From Vibrio splendidus (GTDB taxonomy: Bacteria; Pseudomonadota; Gammaproteobacteria; Enterobacterales; Vibrionaceae): a stretch of DNA of 64,000 bases. Within the stretch, counting starts at the first letter, position 1, and each line of letters opens with the position of its first letter. The notes under the pieces are model-generated. The model saw only the letters and a program-made list of their open reading frames with translations, made no database searches and was not told the DNA's origin. Both the position numbers and the translations under genes were made by a program. Below, piece by piece: positions 37,406 through 47,374 of the stretch. The DNA is taken from positions 1-64,000 of the forward strand of contig NZ_MCUN01000004.1 in NCBI RefSeq assembly GCF_002873455.1, written 5' to 3'.

Positions 37406-38293
37406 ATGAAGCCAATTTTTGGTAGAGGTCCCTCTCTACAATTGCGCCTGTTTTTTGCTGTAATTTTATCAGCCAGCCTTATGCTGGCTGATAGTCGTTT
37501 AGATGCTTTCTCAAATGTACGCTATCTATTGAACAGCATGGTTGCACCTATTCAATATGCAGCCAACTTACCTCGTACTATGTTCGATGGTGTGTACGAT
37601 CGTTTTAGTACGCGTAAAGGCCTAATCGAATCCAACCATAATATTAAACGAGAAGTCTTGCGTCTGAAGAGCGAGCTGATTCTGCTTGAGCAATACCAAG
37701 AAGAAAACAAGCGCCTCCGTAAGCTATTAGGATCTCCGTTTATCCGTGATGAGAAGAAAGTCGTCACTGAAGTTATGGCGGTAGATACTTCACCATATCG
37801 TCATCAAGTTGTGATCGACAAAGGTCAGATTGATGGGGTGTATGAAGGTCAACCGGTGATCAACGAAAAAGGCATTGTCGGTCAAGTGACTTTCGTTGCT
37901 GCTCACAACAGCCGCGTTCTACTACTTACAGATGCAAACAATGCGATTCCTGTTCAGGTTATTCGTAATGACATCCGTGTTATTGCTTCGGGCAATGGCA
38001 TGATTGATGAGATCCAGCTAGAGCACATTCCAACCAGTACTGACATACAAGAAGAAGACCTATTAGTGACATCGGGCCTTGGTGGAGTATATCCAGAAGG
38101 TTATCCAGTCGCCTATGTTACGGCCGTTGACTATGACCCGAAACGTGAGTTTGCCGTTATAAAAGCGGAGCCTGTGGTTGAGTTCGATAAGCTCAGATAC
38201 TTGCTGCTGGTATGGCCTGATGAAAACAAACAGATGCAAGCGGATCAATCCAGCATAGAACAAGCATTGTTAGAGGGTAAAGATGGCCAATAG
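37406..38293 (+). CDS. mreC: Rod shape-determining protein MreC
   Basis: MreC is a bitopic inner-membrane protein linking MreB to the periplasmic wall-synthesis enzymes PBP2 and RodA. The 295 residues have a short cytoplasmic start, a helix (about 10-28), a coiled coil (about 60-105, EVLRLKSELILLEQYQEENKR shows heptads) and the double beta-barrel domain (about 110-270, VVTEVMAVDTSPYRHQVVIDKG). The start codon lies right after the duplicated 18-bp unit. The end overlaps mreD by 11 bases. Confidence 0.97.
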   Translation: MKPIFGRGPSLQLRLFFAVILSASLMLADSRLDAFSNVRYLLNSMVAPIQYAANLPRTMFDGVYDRFSTRKGLIESNHNIKREVLRLKSELILLEQYQEENKRLRKLLGSPFIRDEKKVVTEVMAVDTSPYRHQVVIDKGQIDGVYEGQPVINEKGIVGQVTFVAAHNSRVLLLTDANNAIPVQVIRNDIRVIASGNGMIDEIQLEHIPTSTDIQEEDLLVTSGLGGVYPEGYPVAYVTAVDYDPKREFAVIKAEPVVEFDKLRYLLLVWPDENKQMQADQSSIEQALLEGKDGQ

Positions 38294-38771
38294 CGTTTTA
38301 AGAAGCAAGGTAGTCATCGGCTGCTCATTTCTAGTAGCCCTTATTCTGCAGACGATCCCTTGGCCTGGTAGCTTGGATCTATTTAGACCATCTTGGTTAC
38401 TACTGGTTACCTGTTACTGGGTTTTAGCTCTGCCGCATCGTGTTAACGTGGGCAGTGCTTTGATTTTGGGCCTATTGTGGGATCTTTTGATCGGCTCTAC
38501 TTTAGGTATTCGAGGCATGATGATGGCAATCGTGATGTACATTATTGCGATGAATTTCCTAGTCATTCGTAATATGGCGCTATGGCAACAAGCCATGATC
38601 ATTGCTGCGTTAACCGTGTTGTTTGAAGTCTTAATCTTCTTTGGTGAATATTTGATCCAAGATGTCGTTTTCAATCCATTATCGTTATGGAGCGCATTGA
38701 TAAACTGTATACTTTGGCCTTGGATGTTTTTATTAATGAGACGCGTGCGTCGCCATTGGCATGTAAGGTAG
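38283..38771 (+). CDS. mreD: Rod shape-determining protein MreD
   Basis: A 162-residue inner-membrane protein with five or six predicted helices, typical of MreD in gammaproteobacteria. FRPSWLLLVTCYWVLALPHRVN near the start and LGLLWDLLIGSTLGIRG in the middle are recognisable family blocks. It works with MreB and MreC in the elongation complex. It overlaps mreC by 11 bases, and the maf ATG follows its stop by seven bases. Confidence 0.95.
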   Translation: MANSVLRSKVVIGCSFLVALILQTIPWPGSLDLFRPSWLLLVTCYWVLALPHRVNVGSALILGLLWDLLIGSTLGIRGMMMAIVMYIIAMNFLVIRNMALWQQAMIIAALTVLFEVLIFFGEYLIQDVVFNPLSLWSALINCILWPWMFLLMRRVRRHWHVR

Positions 38772-38778
38772 AGTGACA

Positions 38779-39486
38779 ATGGAAAAGAAGCATTTAGTTT
38801 TGGCATCCGGTTCACCACGCCGCAAAGAATTGCTATCTCAACTTGGTTATGAGTTTTCTGTCCTTGTAACTGATGTTGAAGAGTGTAAACACGCCCAAGA
38901 AACCGCCGAAGAGTACGTTAAGCGACTATCTTTAGATAAAGCCTTAGCAGCGTTGTCTTTATTGAAAGATAACCCTTCTGAAAAGCAGCATGTCGTTCCT
39001 AGTTCTGATAATGTAGATTCTAGTGTTGATAATGTAGCTGTTGGCTCTGGCATCGTAGCTCTTGATTCCGAAATGGTAGATCTTGATTCCAAAATAGTAG
39101 CTTTTGACTCCGAAATAGTGGTTCTTGGTTCTGACACCGTCGTCGTTAGCCAAGGACAAGTGCTCGAGAAGCCCACTGATTTTACTGATTCTAAGCGTAT
39201 GCTTACTCAGTTAGCGAATGAGCGTCACCAAGTGATGACGGCAGTTTCTGTGGTTTCAGAAGAAAAACAAAGAACAGAAATCATTATTACCGACGTATGG
39301 TTTAAACCCCTCAGTGAACAAGAAATAGAACAATACTGGCAAACAGGGGAGCCATGCGATAAAGCCGGTAGCTATGGGATCCAAGGTTTGGGTGGGCGCT
39401 TTGTTACCCGAATCGAAGGTAGTTATTACGCCGTTGTCGGCTTACCTTTATTTGAAACGGACCAGCTACTGCAAGAATTCTTATAA
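38779..39486 (+). CDS. maf: Maf-family nucleotide pyrophosphatase with repeat insertion
   Basis: Maf proteins hydrolyse non-canonical or pyrimidine nucleoside triphosphates (dTTP/UTP in the YhdE branch). The 235 residues start with LVLASGSPRRKELLSQLG and contain GSDTVV (catalytic Asp), EKPTDFTDSKRML and KAGSYGIQGLGG. The family normally has about 190-200 residues; here about 40 extra residues lie between the AALSLLKDN helix and GSDTVV, including four 7-residue repeats that end in GSDTVV itself. The catalytic blocks are intact, so activity is plausible, but the extra loop enters the active-site strand. Start ATG 38779 matches the family; GTG 38773 would add two residues. Confidence 0.92.
   Translation: MEKKHLVLASGSPRRKELLSQLGYEFSVLVTDVEECKHAQETAEEYVKRLSLDKALAALSLLKDNPSEKQHVVPSSDNVDSSVDNVAVGSGIVALDSEMVDLDSKIVAFDSEIVVLGSDTVVVSQGQVLEKPTDFTDSKRMLTQLANERHQVMTAVSVVSEEKQRTEIIITDVWFKPLSEQEIEQYWQTGEPCDKAGSYGIQGLGGRFVTRIEGSYYAVVGLPLFETDQLLQEFL
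39052..39135 (+). repeat. Four 21-bp tandem repeats inside maf
   Basis: Units start at 39052, 39073, 39094 and 39115 and encode IVALDSE, MVDLDSK, IVAFDSE and IVVLGSD. The last unit is the native strand that carries the conserved GSD of the active site, so the other three look like duplicates of it. Just upstream (39007-39051) a looser repetition, DNVDSSVDNVAVGSG, is also seen. Confidence 0.92.
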
Positions 39487-39506
39487 TTACTAATCTGAGG
39501 TGCACC

Positions 39507-40976
39507 ATGAGTGCTGAATTGTTGCTGAACGTGACCCCGAGTGAAACTCGCGTGGCCATGATTGAAGGGGGGGCTCTTCAAGAGATCCATGTCGAACGAG
39601 ATGCTCGACGCGGTATCGTAGGAAATATCTATAAAGGACGTGTAAGCCGTGTTCTTCCAGGAATGCAGGCGGCTTTTGTGGATATAGGCCTTGAGAAAGC
39701 AGCTTTTCTACACGCCTCTGATATTGTTCCACACACTGAATGTGTCGCTGAAAACGAAAAGAAGCAATTTCAAGTTCGTGACATCTCTGAGCTTGTTCGC
39801 CAAGGACAAGACATTGTGGTTCAAGTCGTCAAAGATCCTCTTGGTACCAAAGGTGCCCGTTTAACAACGGATATTACTTTACCTTCTCGTTATTTGGTCT
39901 TTATGCCGGGCGCAAGCCATGTCGGCGTATCTCAACGTATCGACAGTGAGTCTGAACGTAACCGTCTTAAAAAAGTCGTGTCTCGTTACTGTGACGAACA
40001 CGGTGGCTTTATTATTCGTACCGCAGCTGAAGGTGCAGATTCGAATGAGTTGGCTCAAGATGCGGCATTCTTGAAGCGTTTGTGGCTAAAAGTGTTAGAA
40101 CGTCGTGGTAAGCACAAAGCTCGCTCTCGCTTGTACGGTGAACTTTGTCTGAGCCAACGCATCCTGCGTGACTTTGTTGGTACTGAGTTAAGCAAAATTC
40201 AGGTTGATTCTCGTCTAGAATATGAAAACCTAAAAGAATTTACGTCTGAATACGTACCTGAGCTGACTGAAAAGCTTGAGTTGTATGAAGGTGATAAGCC
40301 AATCTTTGATATGTACGATACAGAGAACGAAATTCAGCGTTCATTGGATCGTAAAGTCGAATTGAAGTCTGGTGGATATCTGATTATCGACCAAACGGAA
40401 GCGATGACGACAGTCGACATCAACACTGGTGCCTTTGTCGGTCGTCGTAATTTAGAAGAGACGATTTTCAATACTAACGTAGAAGCGACACAAGCTATTG
40501 CTCGTCAGCTGCGTTTGCGTAACTTAGGTGGCATTATCATTATCGACTTTATCGATATGTTGTCTGATGAACATCGTAAGCGAGTACTAACTTCTTTAGA
40601 GGCGGCGCTGAACAAAGATCGTGTGAAAACCAATATCAATGGCTTCACACAACTTGGCTTGGTTGAGATGACGCGTAAACGTACTCGTGAAAGTATTGAG
40701 CATATTCTGTGTTCGAGTTGTCCTGCCTGTGAAGGGCGTGGCAGTGTGAAAACAGTTGAAACCGTTTGTTATGAAATTCTTCGAGAGATCACGCGAGTTA
40801 ATCGTGCGTATGACGCTGATAAGTTCGTCGTGTATGCGGCGGCGGCTGTTGCCGAGGCGCTAGAGGGTGACGAATCTCATGCGCTTGCTGAGCTTGAAGT
40901 GTTTATTGGTAAACAAGTTAAAATCCAGGCTGAACCTCTGTACATACAAGAGCAGTTTGATGTTGTTATGATGTAA
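39507..40976 (+). CDS. rng: Ribonuclease G
   Basis: RNase G is an endoribonuclease that matures the 5' end of 16S rRNA and cuts some mRNAs. The 489 residues have an S1 domain (about 35-125), an RNase H-like/5' sensor region, the catalytic DNase I-like part with metal-binding Asp residues in TVDINTG and IIIIDFIDM, and the zinc-link CSSCPACEGRG (about 404-414) used for dimer contact. It lacks the long C-terminal scaffold of RNase E. AGGTG precedes the ATG. It keeps its usual place after maf. Confidence 0.98.
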   Translation: MSAELLLNVTPSETRVAMIEGGALQEIHVERDARRGIVGNIYKGRVSRVLPGMQAAFVDIGLEKAAFLHASDIVPHTECVAENEKKQFQVRDISELVRQGQDIVVQVVKDPLGTKGARLTTDITLPSRYLVFMPGASHVGVSQRIDSESERNRLKKVVSRYCDEHGGFIIRTAAEGADSNELAQDAAFLKRLWLKVLERRGKHKARSRLYGELCLSQRILRDFVGTELSKIQVDSRLEYENLKEFTSEYVPELTEKLELYEGDKPIFDMYDTENEIQRSLDRKVELKSGGYLIIDQTEAMTTVDINTGAFVGRRNLEETIFNTNVEATQAIARQLRLRNLGGIIIIDFIDMLSDEHRKRVLTSLEAALNKDRVKTNINGFTQLGLVEMTRKRTRESIEHILCSSCPACEGRGSVKTVETVCYEILREITRVNRAYDADKFVVYAAAAVAEALEGDESHALAELEVFIGKQVKIQAEPLYIQEQFDVVMM

Positions 40977-40986
40977 TGGATATTTT

Positions 40987-43900
40987 GTGAGTTCAAGCGT
41001 TACTCTGATTCTTCGTGCATGTTTATGGTTAGTGGTTACTATCTTGGTAACCCTAGCTATTGCCGTTACTACACTGCGTGTAGCCTTACCCAATTTAAAT
41101 AAGTATCAATCTGAAATTGAGCTTTGGGTAAACCAACATTCCGGTTTTGAGTTTTCTATTCAAGATGTGGGCGGTTTTTGGCGTAACACTCACCCTTCTA
41201 TTGCTCTACAAGGTGTTAAAGCGAGCCTCCCAAATGCAGAAGATGTGACCTTCTCTGTGGAGCGTGTTGAAGTCGAGTTTGACTTAATTCAATCGCTTGT
41301 ACAGATGCGTCCGGTCGTTGCCGATCTGGTCATGAATCAAATGTATCTTGATATTCGCTCTATTGATCTGTTTGCCGGGCAAAACGGAGATGCAAAGCCT
41401 GAGAATTCGGGTTCTTCCAAACGGGTCGTGCAAGAGTTGGATAACTTGTTGCTCAAAACCCTTGTCGATGTGACAGCCAAAGATTCTTCAATTATCTATC
41501 ACTCGATCTCGAATGAAGAACGTCAGCTTGATATCGAAACCTTAAAATGGCAAAACTCTGGCAAACATCACCTTGCCGAAGGTGTTGTGAGTATTAAAGA
41601 CGCCAATCTTAACTCTTTGTCAGTGAGTGCTAACTTTGTTGATGGTGGTTCATTGACTGACATGACCGGTGAGTTTTATGTCAGTGCGGATAATATCTCG
41701 GTAAAGCCTTGGTTAACTCGTTATATGCAGGTGGAGTCGGGTGTCGAAACGGGAACCGTTAGCCTCAATAGTTGGTTAACGCTGAAAAACAGCAAACCGA
41801 TTAGTGCTTATGTTGAAGTGCTACCTTCTGAATTGACCTGGAACGAAGATGGCCGACATGATTTGATGTTTGAGTCTGGTATTTTTAAGCTATCTCCGTT
41901 GGATGATGGTTGGCAAGTCAATGGGCACTCACTTAACTTAAGAACCGATGATAGACCATGGCCTGAACTTGATGTTGCCTTCAAGTGGAATAGCGGCCCA
42001 TGGGAGCTCAATGTTTCTGAACTCGATATCGAAACACTAACGCCGTTGGTTAAATTACTGCCTGATTCTGAGCAATCGACCAAAATGATTAACTCGTTGG
42101 CTCCAGGTGGATTAGTTTCTGATATTCGTGTCTCGATGGATTCAGATGTTGATAGCCTGCGTTATTCGGCGAGCTTTTCTGATCTCGCCATTGAGCAATG
42201 GGAATTGGTTCCGGGCTTTAGCCAAGTTTCAGGCAGTGTGTTTGGCTCTTCATCTGAAGCGAAAGCCAGCCTGCATGTGATTGATGATGTGTTCCCTTAT
42301 GGTGACGTTTTTCAAGCGCCTTTGAATATCAAACAAGGTCAGGTTGATATTGTTTGGCAGCAAGATGAAAACGGTTGGAAGCTTTGGTCAGATAAAATCA
42401 CAGCAGCCACTCCAGATTTACAAGTACTAGGTGCATTTCGCTTGGACTTCCCAAAGGGTGCTAGCCCATTCTTATCGTTCTACGGCGAAGCTGATGCTTA
42501 CAATGTCGGCGAAACATGGCGCTATTTACCAACGTTGGCACTTGGGCAAGATCTCACCGACTACCTTTCTACTGCAATTCAAGCGGGTAAAGCGGATACC
42601 GTAAAACTGTTGTGGCATGGCGATTTGTCTCAGTATCCATACACTAACCATGATGGTATTTTCCAAGTTTGGGTTGGCTTAGAGGACGCTAAGTTCAGTT
42701 TCGATACCGCCTGGCCATTGATTACTGATCTGCAACTTGATCTGCTGTTTGAAAATGATGCAATGCATCTAGATTCTCGCTCCGCTCAATTGATGGATGT
42801 GACGGCAGACCGAATCACAGGACGTATTCCTTATTTAGGGGAAGGCGGTCATATTGAAATTGAAGCTAAAGCAACGGCGTCAGGTAATGCGGTTCGTGAT
42901 TACATGACGGCTTCACCGTTGGTTGATTCTGTGGGTGCCGCTTTAACGGCACTGCAAGTGAGTGGTGATGTATCGTCTGAATTCCAACTCAATATTCCTT
43001 TTGATTCCGAAAAAGAGCCAAGAGCGTGGGGCTATGCTGATCTCAAAGATAACCATGTAGAGGTTGAAGCTCCGCCAATGGTGCTTGAAAACACCACAGG
43101 GCGTATTGAGTTTGATAATGATGTAATTACGGCCAACGGACTCGCTGCCGATTTATTAAAGCAAGGTATTTCTGTTGATTTTAAAGGCCTCAACGATGGG
43201 CCTGGATATGCCGTTGATATCGATGTATTGGGTGATTGGGACGTTAAGCCTCTAGAGCCTTACATTGGTGAACAATGGCTAAGCCGTTTGTCGGGCCATG
43301 CTCAGTGGCAAAGCCAAATTGATATTCAACTTAACGATATTGGTTTTAGTTACCAATTGGATTTACAGTCAGATCTTAAATACTTGGCGAGTGATTACCC
43401 GTATCCATTGGCGAAAAAATCATTAGAAAGTGGTTCAGCAAGGTTACAAGCGTCGGGCAACCAAGAAGCGATTACCGCACGTTTACAGCTTCCTAGTACC
43501 AAATATCAGGCTGAAATTGATATCACAGGCGATGTTCCCAAGTTAACGGCGACTAACTTAGTGCTTGGTCGAGGTGGTTATAAAATTAGTCCTGTTGTTG
43601 GCCATCATGCGTTGATTCGTACGGATAAATTCAATGCTGATGATTGGCTATCAGTGGTGATGGAGCCTGTGCAACCGTCAGATGCAATACTTAGCCAAAT
43701 GAACACGCCAACCATTCCAGCGCCAAGCCGTATCACATTCGAGAGTAAAGAGTTGATCTTGGGGGGTATCTCTTGGAATGATGTCGATTTTAGCGCCCGT
43801 AAGAACAAGCAAGCGTGGCAAATGGAAGTCTCTAGCCAAGAGCTAGAAGGGGATATTAATTACCTGCCTCCTTATGATTTGACGGTTTCACTGGATCGTC

Positions 43901-44859
43901 TGCATCTTTTTGTTCCTGAATGGAGCGATAAGAAAAACCAAGAACAACTACTGCAACGTAAAGAACAAGAAGCACCGTTGATCTCTCCGCTGGATAGAGA
44001 GATCTATGATGCTATGCCTAATTTGAAGCTAACACTGAACGATTTTTGGTTACAAGGCTATAAGGTCGGTACCGTCGATGTTGAGTTAACCAGGCAAGAC
44101 GATCGGCTTGAGTGGAACAAGATTCAAGTTCGAAGCGGGAGCAATAAAGCCGACGTGAGTGGCTGGTGGGCACTGAATGGTGACAAGAGCCATTCATCGC
44201 TAACCATTGATGTTGAAGGTGAAAATAATAGCGAACTTATGGAGCGCTTCGGTATTACATCCGGAATTCAAAAAGCGCCATTCGAGTTAGAGGGCCAACT
44301 GAACTGGGATGGTTCACCTTGGGGGATCAAAATGGATACTCTTGATGGCAACGTTAAAACCCAGTTTGGTAAAGGTATTATCTCTGATGTCAGTGGCGCA
44401 GCTCGATTACTTGGTCTGTTTAGCCTAGATTCGATTATCCGTAAGATGCAACTCGATTTCTCGGATGTGTTTGATAAAGGCATGGCATTCAATAGCATCA
44501 CAGGAACCGGCAAGATTCAAAACGGTATCTTCCTGACGAACGATCTGAACATGGATGCGGTCGCAGGCGAGATGCAGATCAAAGGAATCGCTAACCTGAA
44601 TACGCGTCAGGTTGATGCGGAAGTTAATTTTACCCCAGATATTACCTCGGGTATTCCAGTATTAACGGCCTTTGCGGTAACCCCTCAAACGGCGCTGTAC
44701 GTATTGGCGGTGACTACGGTTATATCGCCGGTGGTTGAAGTCTTTACTCAAGTGAATTACTCGGTAAAAGGCCCATTGGATTCACCCACGGTGAGTGAGC
44801 TTTCTCGTAGTTCTGGCGAGTTCCAGCTACCCGAAAAATTGAGAAAATTAGCTGAGTAG
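40987..44859 (+). CDS. yhdP: YhdP-type AsmA-like envelope protein
   Basis: YhdP is a very long bridge-like protein anchored in the inner membrane that carries phospholipids towards the outer membrane with TamB and YdbH. The 1,290 residues begin with one membrane helix (about 5-27, ILRACLWLVVTILVTLAIAV) and continue as a long, mainly beta periplasmic body ending in the DUF3971/AsmA-type tail (DVSGAARLLGLFSLDSI; GIPVLTAFAVTPQTALYVLA). The GTG start is 10 bases after rng, as in the mre-rng-yhdP-tldD cluster of enterics. Confidence 0.94.
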   Translation: MSSSVTLILRACLWLVVTILVTLAIAVTTLRVALPNLNKYQSEIELWVNQHSGFEFSIQDVGGFWRNTHPSIALQGVKASLPNAEDVTFSVERVEVEFDLIQSLVQMRPVVADLVMNQMYLDIRSIDLFAGQNGDAKPENSGSSKRVVQELDNLLLKTLVDVTAKDSSIIYHSISNEERQLDIETLKWQNSGKHHLAEGVVSIKDANLNSLSVSANFVDGGSLTDMTGEFYVSADNISVKPWLTRYMQVESGVETGTVSLNSWLTLKNSKPISAYVEVLPSELTWNEDGRHDLMFESGIFKLSPLDDGWQVNGHSLNLRTDDRPWPELDVAFKWNSGPWELNVSELDIETLTPLVKLLPDSEQSTKMINSLAPGGLVSDIRVSMDSDVDSLRYSASFSDLAIEQWELVPGFSQVSGSVFGSSSEAKASLHVIDDVFPYGDVFQAPLNIKQGQVDIVWQQDENGWKLWSDKITAATPDLQVLGAFRLDFPKGASPFLSFYGEADAYNVGETWRYLPTLALGQDLTDYLSTAIQAGKADTVKLLWHGDLSQYPYTNHDGIFQVWVGLEDAKFSFDTAWPLITDLQLDLLFENDAMHLDSRSAQLMDVTADRITGRIPYLGEGGHIEIEAKATASGNAVRDYMTASPLVDSVGAALTALQVSGDVSSEFQLNIPFDSEKEPRAWGYADLKDNHVEVEAPPMVLENTTGRIEFDNDVITANGLAADLLKQGISVDFKGLNDGPGYAVDIDVLGDWDVKPLEPYIGEQWLSRLSGHAQWQSQIDIQLNDIGFSYQLDLQSDLKYLASDYPYPLAKKSLESGSARLQASGNQEAITARLQLPSTKYQAEIDITGDVPKLTATNLVLGRGGYKISPVVGHHALIRTDKFNADDWLSVVMEPVQPSDAILSQMNTPTIPAPSRITFESKELILGGISWNDVDFSARKNKQAWQMEVSSQELEGDINYLPPYDLTVSLDRLHLFVPEWSDKKNQEQLLQRKEQEAPLISPLDREIYDAMPNLKLTLNDFWLQGYKVGTVDVELTRQDDRLEWNKIQVRSGSNKADVSGWWALNGDKSHSSLTIDVEGENNSELMERFGITSGIQKAPFELEGQLNWDGSPWGIKMDTLDGNVKTQFGKGIISDVSGAARLLGLFSLDSIIRKMQLDFSDVFDKGMAFNSITGTGKIQNGIFLTNDLNMDAVAGEMQIKGIANLNTRQVDAEVNFTPDITSGIPVLTAFAVTPQTALYVLAVTTVISPVVEVFTQVNYSVKGPLDSPTVSELSRSSGEFQLPEKLRKLAE

Positions 44860-44933
44860 TTGATACAAGCCAGTCGGTTAATATACGGTCAAATGCCGAT
44901 TTCTGAATCATAATGAATAGAGGAGCGAGACAC

Positions 44934-45746
44934 ATGGATAGTGTTGGGTTGATTCAAATGACATCTGGCCCTAGCCCTGAATTGAACCTTGCTTACCTTG
45001 CTCAAGAAGTAGCAAAGTGCAAAGCGTTGGGGGCGAAGTGGGTTGTGTGCCCTGAAAACGCGTTAGTTTTTGGCAGTAAAGCCGACTATCACCAGTATGC
45101 TGAGCCTCTAAATGATGGCCCACTACAAAAGAAATTATCTGAGTTAGCCAAGCTTTACCGAATGTGGATCGTTGTCGGTAGTATGCCGATAAGCACAGCG
45201 GAAGGCGTGACCACGACAACCCTAGTGATTGATGACTTTGGGTGCCTAGTGACTCATTACGATAAGCTACACATGTTTGATGTGGATGTTGCCGATGCGC
45301 ACAAGTGCTATCGAGAGTCGGATATTTTCACGCCGGGTGAACGAGTTGTGACGAAGGAAACGCCTTTTGGTCGCTTAGGTTTGAGTATTTGTTATGATGT
45401 GCGCTTTCCTCACTTGTATTCAGAGTTACGCAAGCAAGGTGCACAAATCATAGTGGTACCAGCAGCGTTTACTGCGGTAACGGGTCAAGCGCATTGGGAA
45501 GCATTATTAAGATGCCGCGCGATCGAAACACAATCGTGGATTGTTGCGGTGGGGCAAGGGGGCAAACACCCTTGTCAAAGAGAAACATGGGGACACTCAA
45601 TGGTGGTTGATCCATGGGGACGAGTGGTCGCACAATTAGACCAAGAGCCTAAAAGTATGGTGGTTGAGATAGACACATCCAGTTGTGAGTCAATTAGGCA
45701 AAATATGCCAATAGCGCAACACTCTCGATTTACCAATCAATTTTAA
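44934..45746 (+). CDS. Nitrilase-superfamily carbon-nitrogen hydrolase
   Basis: A 270-residue cytoplasmic amidase of the Nit1/Nit2 branch. All three catalytic residues are visible: Glu in CPENALVF (about 40), Lys in YDKLHMFD (about 109) and Cys in LSICYDVRFPHLY (about 147). Relatives remove deaminated glutathione or act as omega-amidases; which applies cannot be decided here. ATG 44934 has AGGAG eight bases upstream and is chosen over ATG 44913. It lies between yhdP and tldD, which touch in enterics, so it is a Vibrio-side insertion into the block. Confidence 0.92.
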   Translation: MDSVGLIQMTSGPSPELNLAYLAQEVAKCKALGAKWVVCPENALVFGSKADYHQYAEPLNDGPLQKKLSELAKLYRMWIVVGSMPISTAEGVTTTTLVIDDFGCLVTHYDKLHMFDVDVADAHKCYRESDIFTPGERVVTKETPFGRLGLSICYDVRFPHLYSELRKQGAQIIVVPAAFTAVTGQAHWEALLRCRAIETQSWIVAVGQGGKHPCQRETWGHSMVVDPWGRVVAQLDQEPKSMVVEIDTSSCESIRQNMPIAQHSRFTNQF

Positions 45747-45765
45747 TTACAAATAAGAGCCATTT

Positions 45766-47211
45766 ATGAGCATTAATCAAATTGAAGAAGCGCTACTGAC
45801 CCCGACAGGGCTGACGGAGCAAAATATCGCAGATACATTGGCGAGCATTGCTACCCGCCAAATTGATTATGCTGATATCTACTTTCAGTCAAGCTGGCAC
45901 GAATCTTTAGTGCTAGAAGACAGCATTATTAAAGACGGCTCTTTCAATATCGATTGCGGTGTTGGCGTTCGTGCAGTGTCTGGCGAAAAGACCGGTTTTG
46001 CTTACTCTGACCAAATCCAATTGGATGGCCTCAAACAGAGTGCAATCGCAGCTCGCGGTATCGCTAAGCAAGGTCAAAACGGTAAGGTACAAGCTTTCAA
46101 GCGTAACTCTAACCAAGCTTATTATGACGCGGTAAACCCGCTAGCTAGCTGGGAAAAACAGCAAAAGACAGAATTACTTAAAGCGCTTGATGCTTACATT
46201 CGTACTAAAGAGCCGATGGTGACTGAAGTATCGGTAAGCTTAAGTGGTGTACATGAGCAGATGCTGGTTGCGGCGACGGACGGAACTTACGCTGGTGATA
46301 TTCGCCCGCTGGTTCGCTTGTCTATTAGCGTACTTGCTCAGAAAGGCGATCGTCGTGAACGTGGCAGTGCTGGTGGCGGTGGTCGTTTTGGTTACGACTT
46401 CTTCTTAAGTGATGCTAATGGTTCTCAGGTTGCTTACCAATTTGCTGATGAAGCAATCCGCCAAGCGTTAGTTAACCTTGAAGCGGTTGCGGCACCTGCT
46501 GGTGCAATGCCTGTCGTTCTTGGTTCGGGTTGGCCGGGCGTTCTTCTGCATGAAGCGGTAGGCCACGGTCTAGAAGGTGACTTCAACCGTAAAGAGTCTT
46601 CAGTATTTTCTGGCAAAGTAGGCGAGCAAGTCACATCAAGCCTATGTACGATTGTTGATGACGGTACATTAACGGATCTACGTGGTTCATTGAACGTCGA
46701 TGATGAAGGCGTTAATGGTCAGTACAACACGCTAATCGAAAACGGCATCCTAAAAGGTTACATGCAAGATAAGCTTAATGCTCGTCTAATGGGTGTAGCG
46801 CCTACAGGTAATGGTCGTCGTGAGTCTTATGCACACCTTCCTATGCCGCGCATGACCAACACTTACATGCTGCCAGGTGAGCATACTCCTGAAGAGATTA
46901 TCTCAACGGTTGAAAGAGGCATTTACGCGCCGAACTTTGGTGGCGGTCAGGTGGATATTACTTCTGGTAAGTTTGTGTTCTCCGCTTCTGAAGCGTACAT
47001 GATTGAAAACGGTAAGATCACTCACCCAGTGAAAGGTGCAACGCTAATCGGTTCGGGTATCGAAGCGATGCAGCAAGTGTCTATGGTGGGTAACGACCTT
47101 AGCCTTGACCGTGGTGTTGGTGTGTGTGGTAAAGCTGGCCAAAGCGTACCAGTCGGTGTTGGTCAACCAACATTGAAACTAGACTCGTTAACGGTTGGTG
47201 GTACTGAGTAA
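45766..47211 (+). CDS. tldD: Metalloprotease TldD
   Basis: TldD pairs with PmbA/TldE to form a zinc protease that matures microcin B17 in E. coli and degrades CcdA. The 481 residues contain the zinc motif [11 protein letters not shown] (about 262-272) and the TldD blocks YADIYFQSS near the start and [21 protein letters not shown] near the end. PmbA is not in this window; it is usually elsewhere on the chromosome. The gene closes the plus-strand mre-to-tldD run. Confidence 0.98.
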   Translation: MSINQIEEALLTPTGLTEQNIADTLASIATRQIDYADIYFQSSWHESLVLEDSIIKDGSFNIDCGVGVRAVSGEKTGFAYSDQIQLDGLKQSAIAARGIAKQGQNGKVQAFKRNSNQAYYDAVNPLASWEKQQKTELLKALDAYIRTKEPMVTEVSVSLSGVHEQMLVAATDGTYAGDIRPLVRLSISVLAQKGDRRERGSAGGGGRFGYDFFLSDANGSQVAYQFADEAIRQALVNLEAVAAPAGAMPVVLGSGWPGVLLHEAVGHGLEGDFNRKESSVFSGKVGEQVTSSLCTIVDDGTLTDLRGSLNVDDEGVNGQYNTLIENGILKGYMQDKLNARLMGVAPTGNGRRESYAHLPMPRMTNTYMLPGEHTPEEIISTVERGIYAPNFGGGQVDITSGKFVFSASEAYMIENGKITHPVKGATLIGSGIEAMQQVSMVGNDLSLDRGVGVCGKAGQSVPVGVGQPTLKLDSLTVGGTE

Positions 47212-47255
47212 TTCAGACCAACTTCAGCAAATTTGTTATAGCAAGCTAGTTGAAA

Positions 47256-47350
47256 TTAAAGTTAAAGCTAAAGCTAAAGCTAAAAGCGCCTCCAATGTGA
47301 GGCGCTTTTCTGTTTCGGGGCTTTCTGTCTCTGGGCTTTTCTGTTTCTGG
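47256..47350. repeat. TAAAGC repeats, terminator and CTGTTTC-type repeats after tldD
   Basis: TAAAGC occurs three times in a row (47263-47280), flanked by imperfect copies. It runs into a terminator hairpin AAAAGCGCCTC-CAATGT-GAGGCGCTTTT (47282-47309). The hairpin is followed by three imperfect units of about 15 bp (CTGTTTCGGGGCTTT, CTGTCTCTGGGCTTTT, CTGTTTCTGG; 47310-47350). All lie between the convergent tldD and phoH-like genes. Confidence 0.9.
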
Positions 47351-47374
47351 AGTACGATTTACTAAATCGAACCG

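Noticed and set aside
38847..39176. A Ser/Thr-rich 109-codon minus-strand frame over maf with repeated motifs
   Set aside because: The motif repetition simply mirrors the 21-bp repeats on the coding strand.
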